Below are positions 24,776 through 32,481 of a stretch of 64,000 nucleotides of DNA, piece after piece (the first letter of the stretch is position 1; every line of letters starts with the position of its first letter). The stretch lies in contig JAJYWQ010000050.1 of assembly GCA_021791415.1 (NCBI GenBank), forward strand, positions 42,328-106,327, written 5' to 3'. Origin of the DNA: a bacterium (lineage in GTDB: Bacteria; Chloroflexota; Dormibacteria; Aeolococcales; Bog-877). The position numbers and the translations under genes are program-made. Under the pieces are notes generated by a model that was given only the letters and a program-made list of their open reading frames with translations, ran no database searches and was not told where the DNA came from.

Positions 24776-25417
24776 ATGAATGAGGCAGGTGGGGGCGGCG
24801 GCGCGCCTCTCGGCCCCCAACGGCTCGAGGCCTTCAGCGACGGCGTCATGGCGGTGATCATCACCATCATGGCGCTCGGTCTGCGCGTTCCCAGCTCCCC
24901 GACCTGGGTGGCGGCGGAGCACCGCCTGCCGGAGCTGCTCACCTTCGCACTCAGCTTCACCTTCATCGCCATCTACTGGAACAACCACCATCATCTGCTG
25001 CGCGCCACCCGGGTGATCAGCGGAGGAGTGATGTGGGCCAACATGCTCCTCCTCTTCTGGTTGGCGCTGATCCCCGTCCTGACCGCCTGGATCGCCCGGG
25101 CCCCCGGCGAGACCGTGCCGGCCGCCTTCTACGGCATGGACGCGGCGGCCGCGGGCACCTCCTACGCGATCCTGGTGCGGGTCATCATCCGCGCCAACTC
25201 CCGCTCCTCGGAGATAGCTCGGGCGATCGGAAGGGACTTCAAGGGCACCGCCTCCGTCGTGGCCTACCTGGTAGCGATCGGCCTGGCGCTGCTCTCCCCC
25301 TACCTCGCCTACGCCACCTACGCCGGTGTGGCGATCATGTGGATGGTCCCCGATCGCCGCCTCTACAGGCCGCCGTCCGCCCCGGCGCCAGGGACTCCCG
25401 GCGGGCCCGGGACGTAG
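24776..25417 (+). CDS. TMEM175-like potassium channel (DUF1211)
   Basis: Integral membrane protein of 213 aa with about six membrane segments. The TMEM175 hallmark RxxxFSD is present as RLEAFSDGVMAVIITIMALG (16-35), and the second conserved part is LLTFALSFTFIAIYWNNHHHLLR. Bacterial members form K+-permeable channels as tetramers. The C-terminal 25 residues are a Pro/Gly-rich tail. Its last 83 nt overlap the 3' end of the convergent YbjQ-like gene. The start ATG has only a weak ribosome-binding site (GACGAGGA). Confidence 0.9.
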   Translation: MNEAGGGGGAPLGPQRLEAFSDGVMAVIITIMALGLRVPSSPTWVAAEHRLPELLTFALSFTFIAIYWNNHHHLLRATRVISGGVMWANMLLLFWLALIPVLTAWIARAPGETVPAAFYGMDAAAAGTSYAILVRVIIRANSRSSEIARAIGRDFKGTASVVAYLVAIGLALLSPYLAYATYAGVAIMWMVPDRRLYRPPSAPAPGTPGGPGT

Positions 25418-25712
25418 GAGGCGCGGGCGCCCGAAGTCGGTCCGGCGACCGAAGCCCCCAACTCTCAGTGGAGTCGAAACGCATCATGGTGCCCACGTTG
25501 GCCCCCATGGTGGCGTCCTGGATCATCCGGTCCAGCGCCTGGCGGTCCTCCTCCTGGAGCTTGACGGAGGTTCCGACCTCGCCTCCGGCCAGACTCTGCA
25601 GCCCGGCAGCGATGTTCCCGCCGGTGCTGCGGGAACGGACCGTCAGAGCGAACCCCTGGCCCACGGTCTTGACCACCCGGGTACCCGGCACGTTATCGGT
25701 GGTGGTGACCAT
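25335..25712 (-). CDS. YbjQ / UPF0145 family protein with extra C-terminal tail
   Basis: About 125 aa. Residues 1-82 match the YbjQ pentamer family: MVTTTDNVPGTRVVKTVGQG, a central part GGNIAAGLQSLAGGEVG, and the closing DATMGANVGTMMRFDS. The role of the family is unclear (heavy-metal binding has been suggested). The domain ends near residue 82, yet the frame continues about 43 residues in a basic, Pro-rich tail that overlaps the end of the channel gene. Either the tail is real or a stop has been lost. The ATG at 25712 is chosen by family alignment. Confidence 0.75.
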   Translation of the reverse strand: MVTTTDNVPGTRVVKTVGQGFALTVRSRSTGGNIAAGLQSLAGGEVGTSVKLQEEDRQALDRMIQDATMGANVGTMMRFDSTESWGLRSPDRLRAPAPPTSRARRESLAPGRTAACRGGDRGPST

Positions 25713-25981
25713 GTCGGCCGCACGCGACACCCGGGCGGCAGGCCGCTGGGGCCTCCCTTCTGCCCGCGCTGAGGCCCCCACCAGCCCAGGAGGTGCAGCT
25801 CATTGCAGCCTTCCCGCGCCGGTGGTACCATCGCCCCGCGACTGCGGGGGTGGGCCGGACCCGGTCCAAGCTTTCTGTCAACTCAGGGTGCATCTACCCC
25901 TCCGGTGGATTTTCCACTCCTGTGCAGAAGGTGTGAATTGCGCGGTCCTCTCTCGCCCTCCCTCGGCCCGGGAAACTTCGG
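25713..25981. other. dnaA upstream region, candidate origin or dnaA promoter region
   Basis: About 270 nt without a gene. It contains TACCAT near 25826 as a possible -10, and near-matches to DnaA boxes: TTTTCCACT at 25910-25918 (one mismatch to TTWTNCACA) and, on the other strand, TTCTGCACA at 25921-25929 (one mismatch). The stretch 25868-25940 is less GC-rich than its surroundings. This could be part of oriC or an autoregulatory dnaA promoter. Confidence 0.4.
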
Positions 25982-27343
25982 TTGAGCCTCTCTCCGGACC
26001 AGCTCTGGTCCGCGGCCCAGGAGGAGCTGCGCTTCCAGGTGAGCCGCCCAGGGTACGAGGCCTGGCTGAAGAACGCCCGGCTGCTCTATTTCGATGAGGG
26101 GGGCGCCAAAGCGGTGATCGGAGTGTCCACCCCCCTGGCGCGGGACTGGGTCAGCGACCGCTACGGGGCGGTGATCCGGGAGACCCTCTCGGCGATCCTG
26201 AACCAGGACGTCACCGTGGAGTTCACCGTCCAGGGAGCTCCCGGGGCCGAGCCGTTGCCGCAGGGCCAGCTCCCTGTGCTGCCTCCCGATCCCAGCCCGG
26301 AGGGCGCCGGCGAGACGGTCCCCGGGCTAAACCCCCGCTACACCTTCAACACCTTCGTGGTCGGGAACACCTCCCTTTTAGCCCACGCCGCCTGCCGGGC
26401 GGTCGCGGATTCGCCCAGCCGGGCCTACAACCCCCTGTTCCTGTACGGCGGGGTGGGGTTGGGCAAGACCCACCTCATGCATGCCGTGGGCCATTCGGTC
26501 TGGCAGAGCCACCGCCAGCGGGTGGCCTACGTGACCTCTGAGAGCTTCATGAACCAGATGATCACCTCCATCCAGGAGAACCGGACCGCCGAGTTCCGCA
26601 CCCGCTACCGGACGGTGGACGTCCTGCTGGTCGACGACATCCAGTTCCTGGCCGGCAAGGACCGGACCCAGGAGGAGTTCTTTCACACCTTCAATGCCCT
26701 CCAGGAGGTGAACCGCCAGATCGTGATCACCTCCGACCGTCCGCCCCGGGAGATCCCCACCCTGGAGGAGCGCCTCCGGACCAGGTTCGAGGGAGGTCTC
26801 ATGGTGGACATCCAGCCCCCGGACTTCGAGACCCGGCTGGCGATCCTGCGCAGCAAGCTGAGCCCCGCCCAGGGCTGGCTGAGCGAGGACGTCCTCTCCT
26901 TCATCGCCCACAACATCAAGAAGAACATCCGGGAGTTGGAGGGGGCGCTGACAAGGGTTCTGGCCCACGCCTCCATCACCGGGCGGGGCAACCCCTCGAT
27001 GGAGGAGGTGGCGGAGATCCTCCGCGACATCATCCCCACTGCGGACTCCCGCCCCCTCACCGTGGAGGGGATCCAGGCGGTCGTCGCCGACTACTACGGA
27101 ATCTCGGTGGCCGAGATGACCAGCAAGCGGCGGGACAAGCACATAGTCTTTCCCCGCCAGATCGCCATGTACCTCATCCGCGAGGAGATCGCCATGAGCC
27201 TGCCGGCGATCGGCCAGGCCTTCGGGGGCCGGGACCACACCACAGTCCTCCACTCCTACGAGAAGATCTCCAACGACGCAAAGGAGGATCCCAAGGTGTT
27301 GGAGGACCTCTCGCGCCTGCGCGACCTCCTCCGGGGCGGCTGA
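25982..27343 (+). CDS. dnaA: Chromosomal replication initiator protein DnaA
   Basis: AAA+ initiator that binds DnaA boxes and opens oriC; 453 aa. Domain I spans residues 1-80 ([22 protein letters not shown]). A short Pro-rich domain II lies at 85-115. Domain III has Walker [11 protein letters not shown] (155-164) and Walker [14 protein letters not shown] near 212-224. Domain IV has [20 protein letters not shown] and the DNA signature [15 protein letters not shown]. All functional residues are present. The TTG at 25982 is the likely start, with the family N-terminus directly following. Confidence 0.97.
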   Translation: MSLSPDQLWSAAQEELRFQVSRPGYEAWLKNARLLYFDEGGAKAVIGVSTPLARDWVSDRYGAVIRETLSAILNQDVTVEFTVQGAPGAEPLPQGQLPVLPPDPSPEGAGETVPGLNPRYTFNTFVVGNTSLLAHAACRAVADSPSRAYNPLFLYGGVGLGKTHLMHAVGHSVWQSHRQRVAYVTSESFMNQMITSIQENRTAEFRTRYRTVDVLLVDDIQFLAGKDRTQEEFFHTFNALQEVNRQIVITSDRPPREIPTLEERLRTRFEGGLMVDIQPPDFETRLAILRSKLSPAQGWLSEDVLSFIAHNIKKNIRELEGALTRVLAHASITGRGNPSMEEVAEILRDIIPTADSRPLTVEGIQAVVADYYGISVAEMTSKRRDKHIVFPRQIAMYLIREEIAMSLPAIGQAFGGRDHTTVLHSYEKISNDAKEDPKVLEDLSRLRDLLRGG

Positions 27344-27602
27344 TGGCGAGGGCACAGCTTTTCCAGATCCCCTGGGGAGCCGATGCTCCTCCCGGTGGAG
27401 AGCCTGGGCGGGGCCTTCCCGCGGTGGAAAGCAGGACCCACAAGACCAAGTTTTGCACCGAATGTGCACAGGTCCACCGAAGTGGCCCGAGAGGGGTTTC
27501 CCCAGGCTCAACTCCCCTACTATGGCTACGTTCCCATAACCGTCTCTCACCGTCCATCCGGGCCTGTGGAGACCCCGGCCCAGAACCCCGATCAAGGAGG
27601 AC
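27344..27602. other. dnaA-dnaN intergenic region, candidate oriC
   Basis: About 259 nt between dnaA and dnaN. The open frames crossing it look spurious. DnaA-box-like words are TTTTGCACC (27451-27459, one mismatch to TTWTNCACA), CTGTGCACA on the minus strand (27463-27471) and GTCTCCACA on the minus strand near 27575 (two mismatches each). AAGGAGGAC at 27593-27601 is the dnaN ribosome-binding site. The boxes are weak, so the oriC call is tentative. Confidence 0.45.
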
Positions 27603-28742
27603 TTGAAGTTGAAGTGCACGATCTCGCCCCAGCAGCTGGGCGCGGGGCTGTCGGCGGTCACCCGAGCCATCTCCAGCCGCAACACCCTGCCCATCCTCAG
27701 CAACGTGCTGGTCCAGGCGCGCGAGGGTGCGATCGAGCTAACCGCCACCAACATCGACCTGACCATCCGCCACACGATGCCGGCGGAGGTCCTGGAGGAG
27801 GGGGCGATCACCATCCCCGCCCGGATCCTCTCGGAGTTCGTCAGCTCACTGCCCGAGGCTCCTTTGAGCTGGGAACTGGACCCGGTGCACCAGACGGTGC
27901 GCCTGCAGTCGGGCCGCTTCGACGCTCACATCCGGGGGGTGGACGCCGCCGAGTTTCCTCCCCTCCCCGAGGTGGCGGACGCCCAGACCGTCGAGCTCGA
28001 CCCCCAGATGCTTCTTTCAGCCATCGAGCAGACGGTGGTGGCCGCCAGCGGGGATGAGGGCCGCCCGGTCTACACCGGGGTGCTGGCCGAGATCTCAGGA
28101 GCGGACATCACCCTGGTCGCCACCGACGGCCACCGCTTGGCGGTGCGCCAGCTCAGGACCGCCGACGGGGCCCTTCCCCTGGGGGACCGGCTCTCGGTGA
28201 TCATCCCGGCCCGGGCCCTCTCCGAGCTGGCCCGCCTGCTCAAGCCCATCCTCTCCAGCCCAGGCGCCGTCACCCTGGCGGTGGGTGGCACCCGTTCCCA
28301 GGTGCGCTTCGACCTTCCCGGGTACTCGCTGACCAGCCGGCTGATCGACGGTGTCTATCCCAACTACCAGAAGGTGGTTCCCGAGGGGGCCCAGACCGTG
28401 GTCCGAGCCTCCACGGACGAGCTGCGCCGGACCACCAGGGTGGTGTCCCTCTTCGCCCGCGACGCCGCCAACGTCCTCAAGATCCGCTGCGAGAGCTCGC
28501 AGCTGGTGCTCTCCGCCAACACCAACGAGGTGGGCGACAACGTGGCCTCGGTGGATGCCACCATCGAGGGGGAGAACGTGGGCATCGCCTTCAACGCCCG
28601 CTATGTGAGCGACGTCCTGGCCCTCCTGGACTCTCCGGAGGTGGAGCTGGTGCTCAACGGGACGCTGGCCCCGGGGATGGTGAGGGCGGCAGGGGACGAC
28701 ACCTACCGCTACGTGATCATGCCGGTGCGGGTGGCGATCTAG
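27603..28742 (+). CDS. dnaN: DNA polymerase III beta subunit (sliding clamp)
   Basis: Ring-shaped processivity clamp, 379 aa, the standard length, with three similar domains. The N-terminus KLKCTISPQQLGAGLSAVTR and SRNTLPILSNVLVQA are typical; LVATDGHRLAVRQ is in the middle, and the C-terminus TYRYVIMPVRV ends with the conserved M-P-(V/M)-R motif. The TTG at 27603 is supported by an AAGGAGGAC ribosome-binding site. recF follows 14 nt later. Confidence 0.97.
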   Translation: MKLKCTISPQQLGAGLSAVTRAISSRNTLPILSNVLVQAREGAIELTATNIDLTIRHTMPAEVLEEGAITIPARILSEFVSSLPEAPLSWELDPVHQTVRLQSGRFDAHIRGVDAAEFPPLPEVADAQTVELDPQMLLSAIEQTVVAASGDEGRPVYTGVLAEISGADITLVATDGHRLAVRQLRTADGALPLGDRLSVIIPARALSELARLLKPILSSPGAVTLAVGGTRSQVRFDLPGYSLTSRLIDGVYPNYQKVVPEGAQTVVRASTDELRRTTRVVSLFARDAANVLKIRCESSQLVLSANTNEVGDNVASVDATIEGENVGIAFNARYVSDVLALLDSPEVELVLNGTLAPGMVRAAGDDTYRYVIMPVRVAI

Positions 28743-28756
28743 GGCCGAACCTCCAC

Positions 28757-29887
28757 TTGAGGGTCGCCGAGCTCCGGCTCCTCAACTTCCGGGCCTACCC
28801 AAAGGCCCAGGTCCTCCTGCGCCCGGGGTTCAACCTCCTCATCGGTGACAACGGGGCGGGCAAGACCAGCCTCCTCGAGGCGCTGGCCACCCTGGCCCTG
28901 GCCCGATCAGCGCGCGGTGGGATGAGCACCGACCTGGTCCGCTGGGGAACTTTGGAGATGGGCGTGGCCGCCACCACCTGGAGGGGAGAGGTGGAGGGGC
29001 GGCTGGAGATGCGCTGGAGAGTGCAGGCGCCGGCCGGCCGCTGGAGCAGGACGCTGCGTGCCGAGGGGGCCCCGGTTACGCCCGCGGCCTACCTTGGCAG
29101 GCTCCGGGTGGTGTCCTTCTGGCCGGAGGACCTCGGGCTGGTGAAGGCGGGGCCGGAGCCGAGGCGAAGGATGCTGGACGTGGTGCTCTGCCAGTTGCAC
29201 CCGGAATACGCGCAGGCTCTCTCCATGTTCCGGCGGGCCCTGGACCAGCGCAACTCGGCGCTCCGGGCCATCCGAGAGGGGAGGTCGGGCCCCGCGGAGC
29301 TGGGGCCCTGGCTGGAGCCGCTGGTGCACTCCGGGGCCCTGCTCATGTCCCACCGGGAGCGCTACCTCGAGGAGGCGGGTCCGCTGGCCAGGAGGGCGGC
29401 GAGCAGGATTGGCGAGACGGCTCCGCTGGAGCTCCGCTATCTGCCCGGTACCAGGGGAGCCCCCGGGGAAGGATGGAAGGACAGGCTTGTGATGGCACTC
29501 CGAGAGTCGGCGGTGGAGGAGGAGGCGCGGGGGCAGACGGTGGTGGGCCCCCAGCGAGACGACTTCGAGATCGCCTACTCGGAGCGTCCGGCCCGCCAGT
29601 ACGCAAGTCAGGGACAGCAGCGCACCGCGGTCCTGGCCATCAAGGCCGCCGAGGTGGGCCAGCATCTGGCCGAGGGCGGACAATCCCCGGTGGTGCTGCT
29701 GGACGACGTCCTCTCCGAGCTGGACCGGGACCACCGCCGGGGCCTTCTGGAGGTCCTGGGCGAGGGGATGGGTGTGGAGCAGGCGCTGGTCACGGCCACC
29801 GAAGACTCTGGGCTCGGAGAGGCGATCGGCCCGGCCCAGGTCCTCCTGGTGCACGGTGGAGAGGTGCGGGGAGAGGGGCAGCCGTAG
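28757..29887 (+). CDS. recF: DNA replication/repair protein RecF
   Basis: SMC-like ATPase that loads RecA at gaps; 376 aa. Walker A is IGDNGAGKTS (29-38), preceded by RLLNFRAYPKA. The signature-type motif YASQGQQRTAVLAIKAAE and Walker B VVLLDDVLSELD are both intact. The TTG at 28757 begins exactly at the family N-terminus. It closes the dnaA-dnaN-recF order, and its TAG overlaps the GTG of the next gene (TAGTG). Confidence 0.96.
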   Translation: MRVAELRLLNFRAYPKAQVLLRPGFNLLIGDNGAGKTSLLEALATLALARSARGGMSTDLVRWGTLEMGVAATTWRGEVEGRLEMRWRVQAPAGRWSRTLRAEGAPVTPAAYLGRLRVVSFWPEDLGLVKAGPEPRRRMLDVVLCQLHPEYAQALSMFRRALDQRNSALRAIREGRSGPAELGPWLEPLVHSGALLMSHRERYLEEAGPLARRAASRIGETAPLELRYLPGTRGAPGEGWKDRLVMALRESAVEEEARGQTVVGPQRDDFEIAYSERPARQYASQGQQRTAVLAIKAAEVGQHLAEGGQSPVVLLDDVLSELDRDHRRGLLEVLGEGMGVEQALVTATEDSGLGEAIGPAQVLLVHGGEVRGEGQP

Positions 29888-30171
29888 TGGAGCGGATCGG
29901 GGAGATCCTGCCCCGGGTGGTGCGGCGCATGGGTGGGCAGCGCCAGGTGCGGCTGGCCCGGGCTCAGGCGGCCTTCTCGGAGTCCTGCGGTGAGTACCTG
30001 CGCGACCACGTGAGGGTGGTGGCGGTGGAGGGCTCGGTGCTGGTGGTGGCCTGCGCCCATCCGGCCATAGCCCACCAGATGCAGATGGAGTCGGTGGCGC
30101 TGCTGGAGGCGGTCAACCGCGCGGCCGGGCCCCCCCCGCTCCGCCGGATGCGCTTCGTCAGCGAGGGCTGA
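29887..30171 (+). CDS. DciA-like DUF721 protein (replicative helicase operator)
   Basis: Small protein of about 94 aa with the DUF721 pattern: an N-terminal helix ERIGEILPRVVRRMGG, the WxxxVG-like segment here AAFSESCGEYLRDHV, and strands VEGSVLVVACAHPAIAHQMQM. DciA proteins help load the replicative helicase where DnaC/DnaI is absent, and the place after recF is typical for high-GC Gram-positives. The GTG at 29887 shares a base with the recF stop. Its last 14 nt overlap the convergent glycosyltransferase gene. Confidence 0.88.
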   Translation: MERIGEILPRVVRRMGGQRQVRLARAQAAFSESCGEYLRDHVRVVAVEGSVLVVACAHPAIAHQMQMESVALLEAVNRAAGPPPLRRMRFVSEG

Positions 30172-31303
30172 TCCCTCCCAGATCCAAGATGCGGGCCGCA
30201 GCGCGGGCGGCAGCCCCCGGGGGCATCTCCCGGCGGGCTGAGAGGCGCAACCTCTCCAGCACCGCTCGGCCCGCGCCCAGGACCTCCGGGATGATCCTGG
30301 CCACCTCCCCGGGACGGACCGCGGCCAGCGCCATCCCCCGCTGAACCGCCCACTCCAGATTGGCCTGCTCCTGGCCCATGAGCGCGGAGGTGAGGATCAT
30401 CCCCAATCCAGCGCAGGCGGCCTCCCCGATGGCGGTGGGGCCGGCCTTGCCCAGGTAGAGGTCCGCGGAGAGGATGAGGGGGCCAGGGTCCTCCATGAAG
30501 GGGAAGGCGTGAACCGGCATCCGCCATCTCCGCCCGGAGGCCCAGCGCAGCAGCCGCCGGTTCCGGCCGCACAGGAGTGCCACCTGGCAGGGCACCTGGG
30601 ACTCCTCGACCTCGCGCAGCACCCGCTCGACCCCGCCCGCTCCCTCCGCCCCACCGGACACCAGAAGGCAGGGGAGCTCGGGATCCAGGCCCAGATCCCC
30701 GCGTAGCGAGGGGCGCGGCCGCGTCCGCTCGAGCCCCGGATCCACGGGCAACCCGGTGGTCTCCACCAGGGCGGCCGGCACCCCCTGGCTGAGGCAGGAG
30801 GTGGTGGCCTCGTCAGAGGGTGTGAGGAGGGGGATGCCCCGCGGAGACAGCCACCCCGGGTGCACCAGGGTGAGGTCGGTCACCACGGTTATGAGGGGGG
30901 CCCCGACCGCCCGGGCAGCCGCCAGCGCTCCGGGTCCGAGCAGGGGGTGGAGGTTGACCACGACGCGCGGGCGGGAGAGACGGGACCGGCGCACCATCGC
31001 CGTCCGAAGGCCGGAGAGCAGGAATCGCTCCAGCAGCGCACCGGCCGCCGGCCTGGAGAAGGCTACGAAGAGCGGCCCCCAGGCAGCTGGAGCCCGGCGC
31101 ACGAGGGGGCCGTATCCCCGCAGTACGAGGCTCGCCTGGGGCAGCGCCCCGCAACGCAGAGGGTCGGCGATCTCCACCCGAAGGCCCGGCCCCGCTTGGG
31201 AGAGCAAGGCCGCCCGGAGGGCCGCGGCCACCCGCAGGTGCCCGCCCCCCGTGGTCGTCGCCCAGAGCTGAACGTCGGCAGGGGGACGGGCTGGCAGGCT
31301 GAT
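30158..31303 (-). CDS. MurG/MGDG-synthase-like glycosyltransferase (GT28 type), ATC start
   Basis: About 381 aa, GT-B fold. The N-terminal motif VQLWATTTGGGHLRVAAAL (GGGH) is that of monogalactosyldiacylglycerol-synthase/MurG-like enzymes. The C-terminal donor site reads YLGKAGPTAIGEAACAGLG, then QANLEWAVQRGMALA. The acceptor is probably a lipid; the sugar donor is unknown. The motif lies upstream of the first GTG (31231). In frame there are only ATC 31303 and CTG 31297 after a TAG, and a GAGGAGG ribosome-binding site sits 6 nt before the ATC. I therefore use ATC. A TAGCAT -10 lies farther upstream. Confidence 0.83.
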   Translation of the reverse strand: MSLPARPPADVQLWATTTGGGHLRVAAALRAALLSQAGPGLRVEIADPLRCGALPQASLVLRGYGPLVRRAPAAWGPLFVAFSRPAAGALLERFLLSGLRTAMVRRSRLSRPRVVVNLHPLLGPGALAAARAVGAPLITVVTDLTLVHPGWLSPRGIPLLTPSDEATTSCLSQGVPAALVETTGLPVDPGLERTRPRPSLRGDLGLDPELPCLLVSGGAEGAGGVERVLREVEESQVPCQVALLCGRNRRLLRWASGRRWRMPVHAFPFMEDPGPLILSADLYLGKAGPTAIGEAACAGLGMILTSALMGQEQANLEWAVQRGMALAAVRPGEVARIIPEVLGAGRAVLERLRLSARREMPPGAAARAAARILDLGGISPR

Positions 31304-31335
31304 TCCCTACCTCCTCAGATGGATTTTGGCTGGCG

Positions 31336-31345
31336 ATGCTAAAGT
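31336..31345. promoter_or_regulatory. Overlapping divergent -10 elements
   Basis: The sequence ATGCTAAAGT holds TAGCAT on the minus strand (31341-31336, for the glycosyltransferase) and TAAAGT on the plus strand (31340-31345, for the GNAT-fold gene). Two bases are shared, so both promoters cannot be open at once. Confidence 0.45.
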
Positions 31346-31359
31346 GAGGTCAGAACGCG

Positions 31360-32481
31360 GTGGGAAGGGCCGCGGGCTGTGTGCCAAACATCCGGGGTGT
31401 AACAGAAATCGGGGCCTCATGTACCGCGCCCACGGGGGTGAGCGCTGATCCGGAGTCGGGCGGCGCGGGCCTGAGCTGTCAGGTGGTGGACACCACCGCC
31501 GAACTGGCAGGCCTGCGCCGGGTGTGGGAGCAGGTCGCATCGTCCTCAGAGGAACGGGCCCCGTTCCTAACCTGGGAGTGGCAGGAGAGCTGGTGGGCGG
31601 TGTTCTCTGCCTCCCACCGGCCCAGGACGCTGATCTTCTCCCGGAAGGGGGAGGTGGTGGGCATAGCCCCCCTCTGCGTCAGCCTGGAGCGGGAGGGCAC
31701 CCTGCAGTTCGCGGGAGGGGAGGACCTCTCTGATCAGCTAGGACTTCTGGCGCTGCCGGGGTTCGAGGAGGAGGTGGCCGAGGGCGTGGTGGCCTGGGCC
31801 CGCAGCTCGGGTTCCCTGGGGCTGGACCTCCACTTCCTCCGGGACTGGGGGTGGGAGCTGCCGGCGCTGCAGCGCGCGCTGGGGAGGCAGGGAATCTCGG
31901 GCGAGGTGCATCCTGAGGAAGTCAGCCCGGCGATAGACCTGCCCACCACCTTCGATGAGTACCTGGCCCTCAGGCTGGGGAAGAAGGACCGCCACGAGCT
32001 GCGCCGGAAGATGCGGCGGCTGGAGCAGGAGCGCCCGGGATGGAAGCTCGTTGGCCCGGAGGAGCTCGGGCTGGAGAGGGCGTTGACCGAGTTCCTCAGC
32101 CTGCTCCGTGCCAGTCGCGAGGACAAGGACCACTTCCTCACCCCGGTGGTGGAGCGCTTCTTCCGGGAGGTGGCGGAGCGCTTCCAGCGGCGCGGGTGGC
32201 TACGCCTGGCGCTGCTCGAGGAGGGGGGAAGGCTGGCCGCTGGCACCTTCGGGTTCTGCCTGGACCGGGTCTGGTACCTCTACAACTCGGGATACGACCC
32301 GGCCGAGGCCCACCTCTCCCCGGGGTTGCTCTGCGTCGCCGAGGGGCTGCGGGGGGCGATCGACGCGGGCTGCCGCCAGGCCGACCTCCTGCGGGGCAAC
32401 GAGGCCTACAAGTACCGACTCGGGGCCCAGGACCAGTTCCTGGTCAACCTGCGGGTCTCCCTGACCGAGGGGACGAGGTGA
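31360..32481 (+). CDS. GNAT-fold acetyltransferase (Acetyltransf_6 / BioF2-like, FemX-related)
   Basis: About 373 aa. The N-terminal half binds like FemAB proteins (AELAGLRRVWEQVASSSEE, then FLTWEWQESWWAVF). The second half has LGKKDRHELRRKMRRLEQE and GTFGFCLDRVWYLYNSGYDP, ending GNEAYKYRLGA, the pattern of capsule- and cellulose-related GNAT proteins. It probably acylates a surface polysaccharide or lipid. GTG at 31360 and GTG at 31438 are both possible; the recognisable domain begins only after 31460. It overlaps the next glycosyltransferase as GTGA, which suggests a shared pathway. Confidence 0.75.
   Translation: MGRAAGCVPNIRGVTEIGASCTAPTGVSADPESGGAGLSCQVVDTTAELAGLRRVWEQVASSSEERAPFLTWEWQESWWAVFSASHRPRTLIFSRKGEVVGIAPLCVSLEREGTLQFAGGEDLSDQLGLLALPGFEEEVAEGVVAWARSSGSLGLDLHFLRDWGWELPALQRALGRQGISGEVHPEEVSPAIDLPTTFDEYLALRLGKKDRHELRRKMRRLEQERPGWKLVGPEELGLERALTEFLSLLRASREDKDHFLTPVVERFFREVAERFQRRGWLRLALLEEGGRLAAGTFGFCLDRVWYLYNSGYDPAEAHLSPGLLCVAEGLRGAIDAGCRQADLLRGNEAYKYRLGAQDQFLVNLRVSLTEGTR

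Noticed and set aside
27343..27606. Small frame between dnaA and dnaN
   Set aside because: No homology visible, no ribosome-binding site, and it crosses the candidate oriC and the dnaN start.
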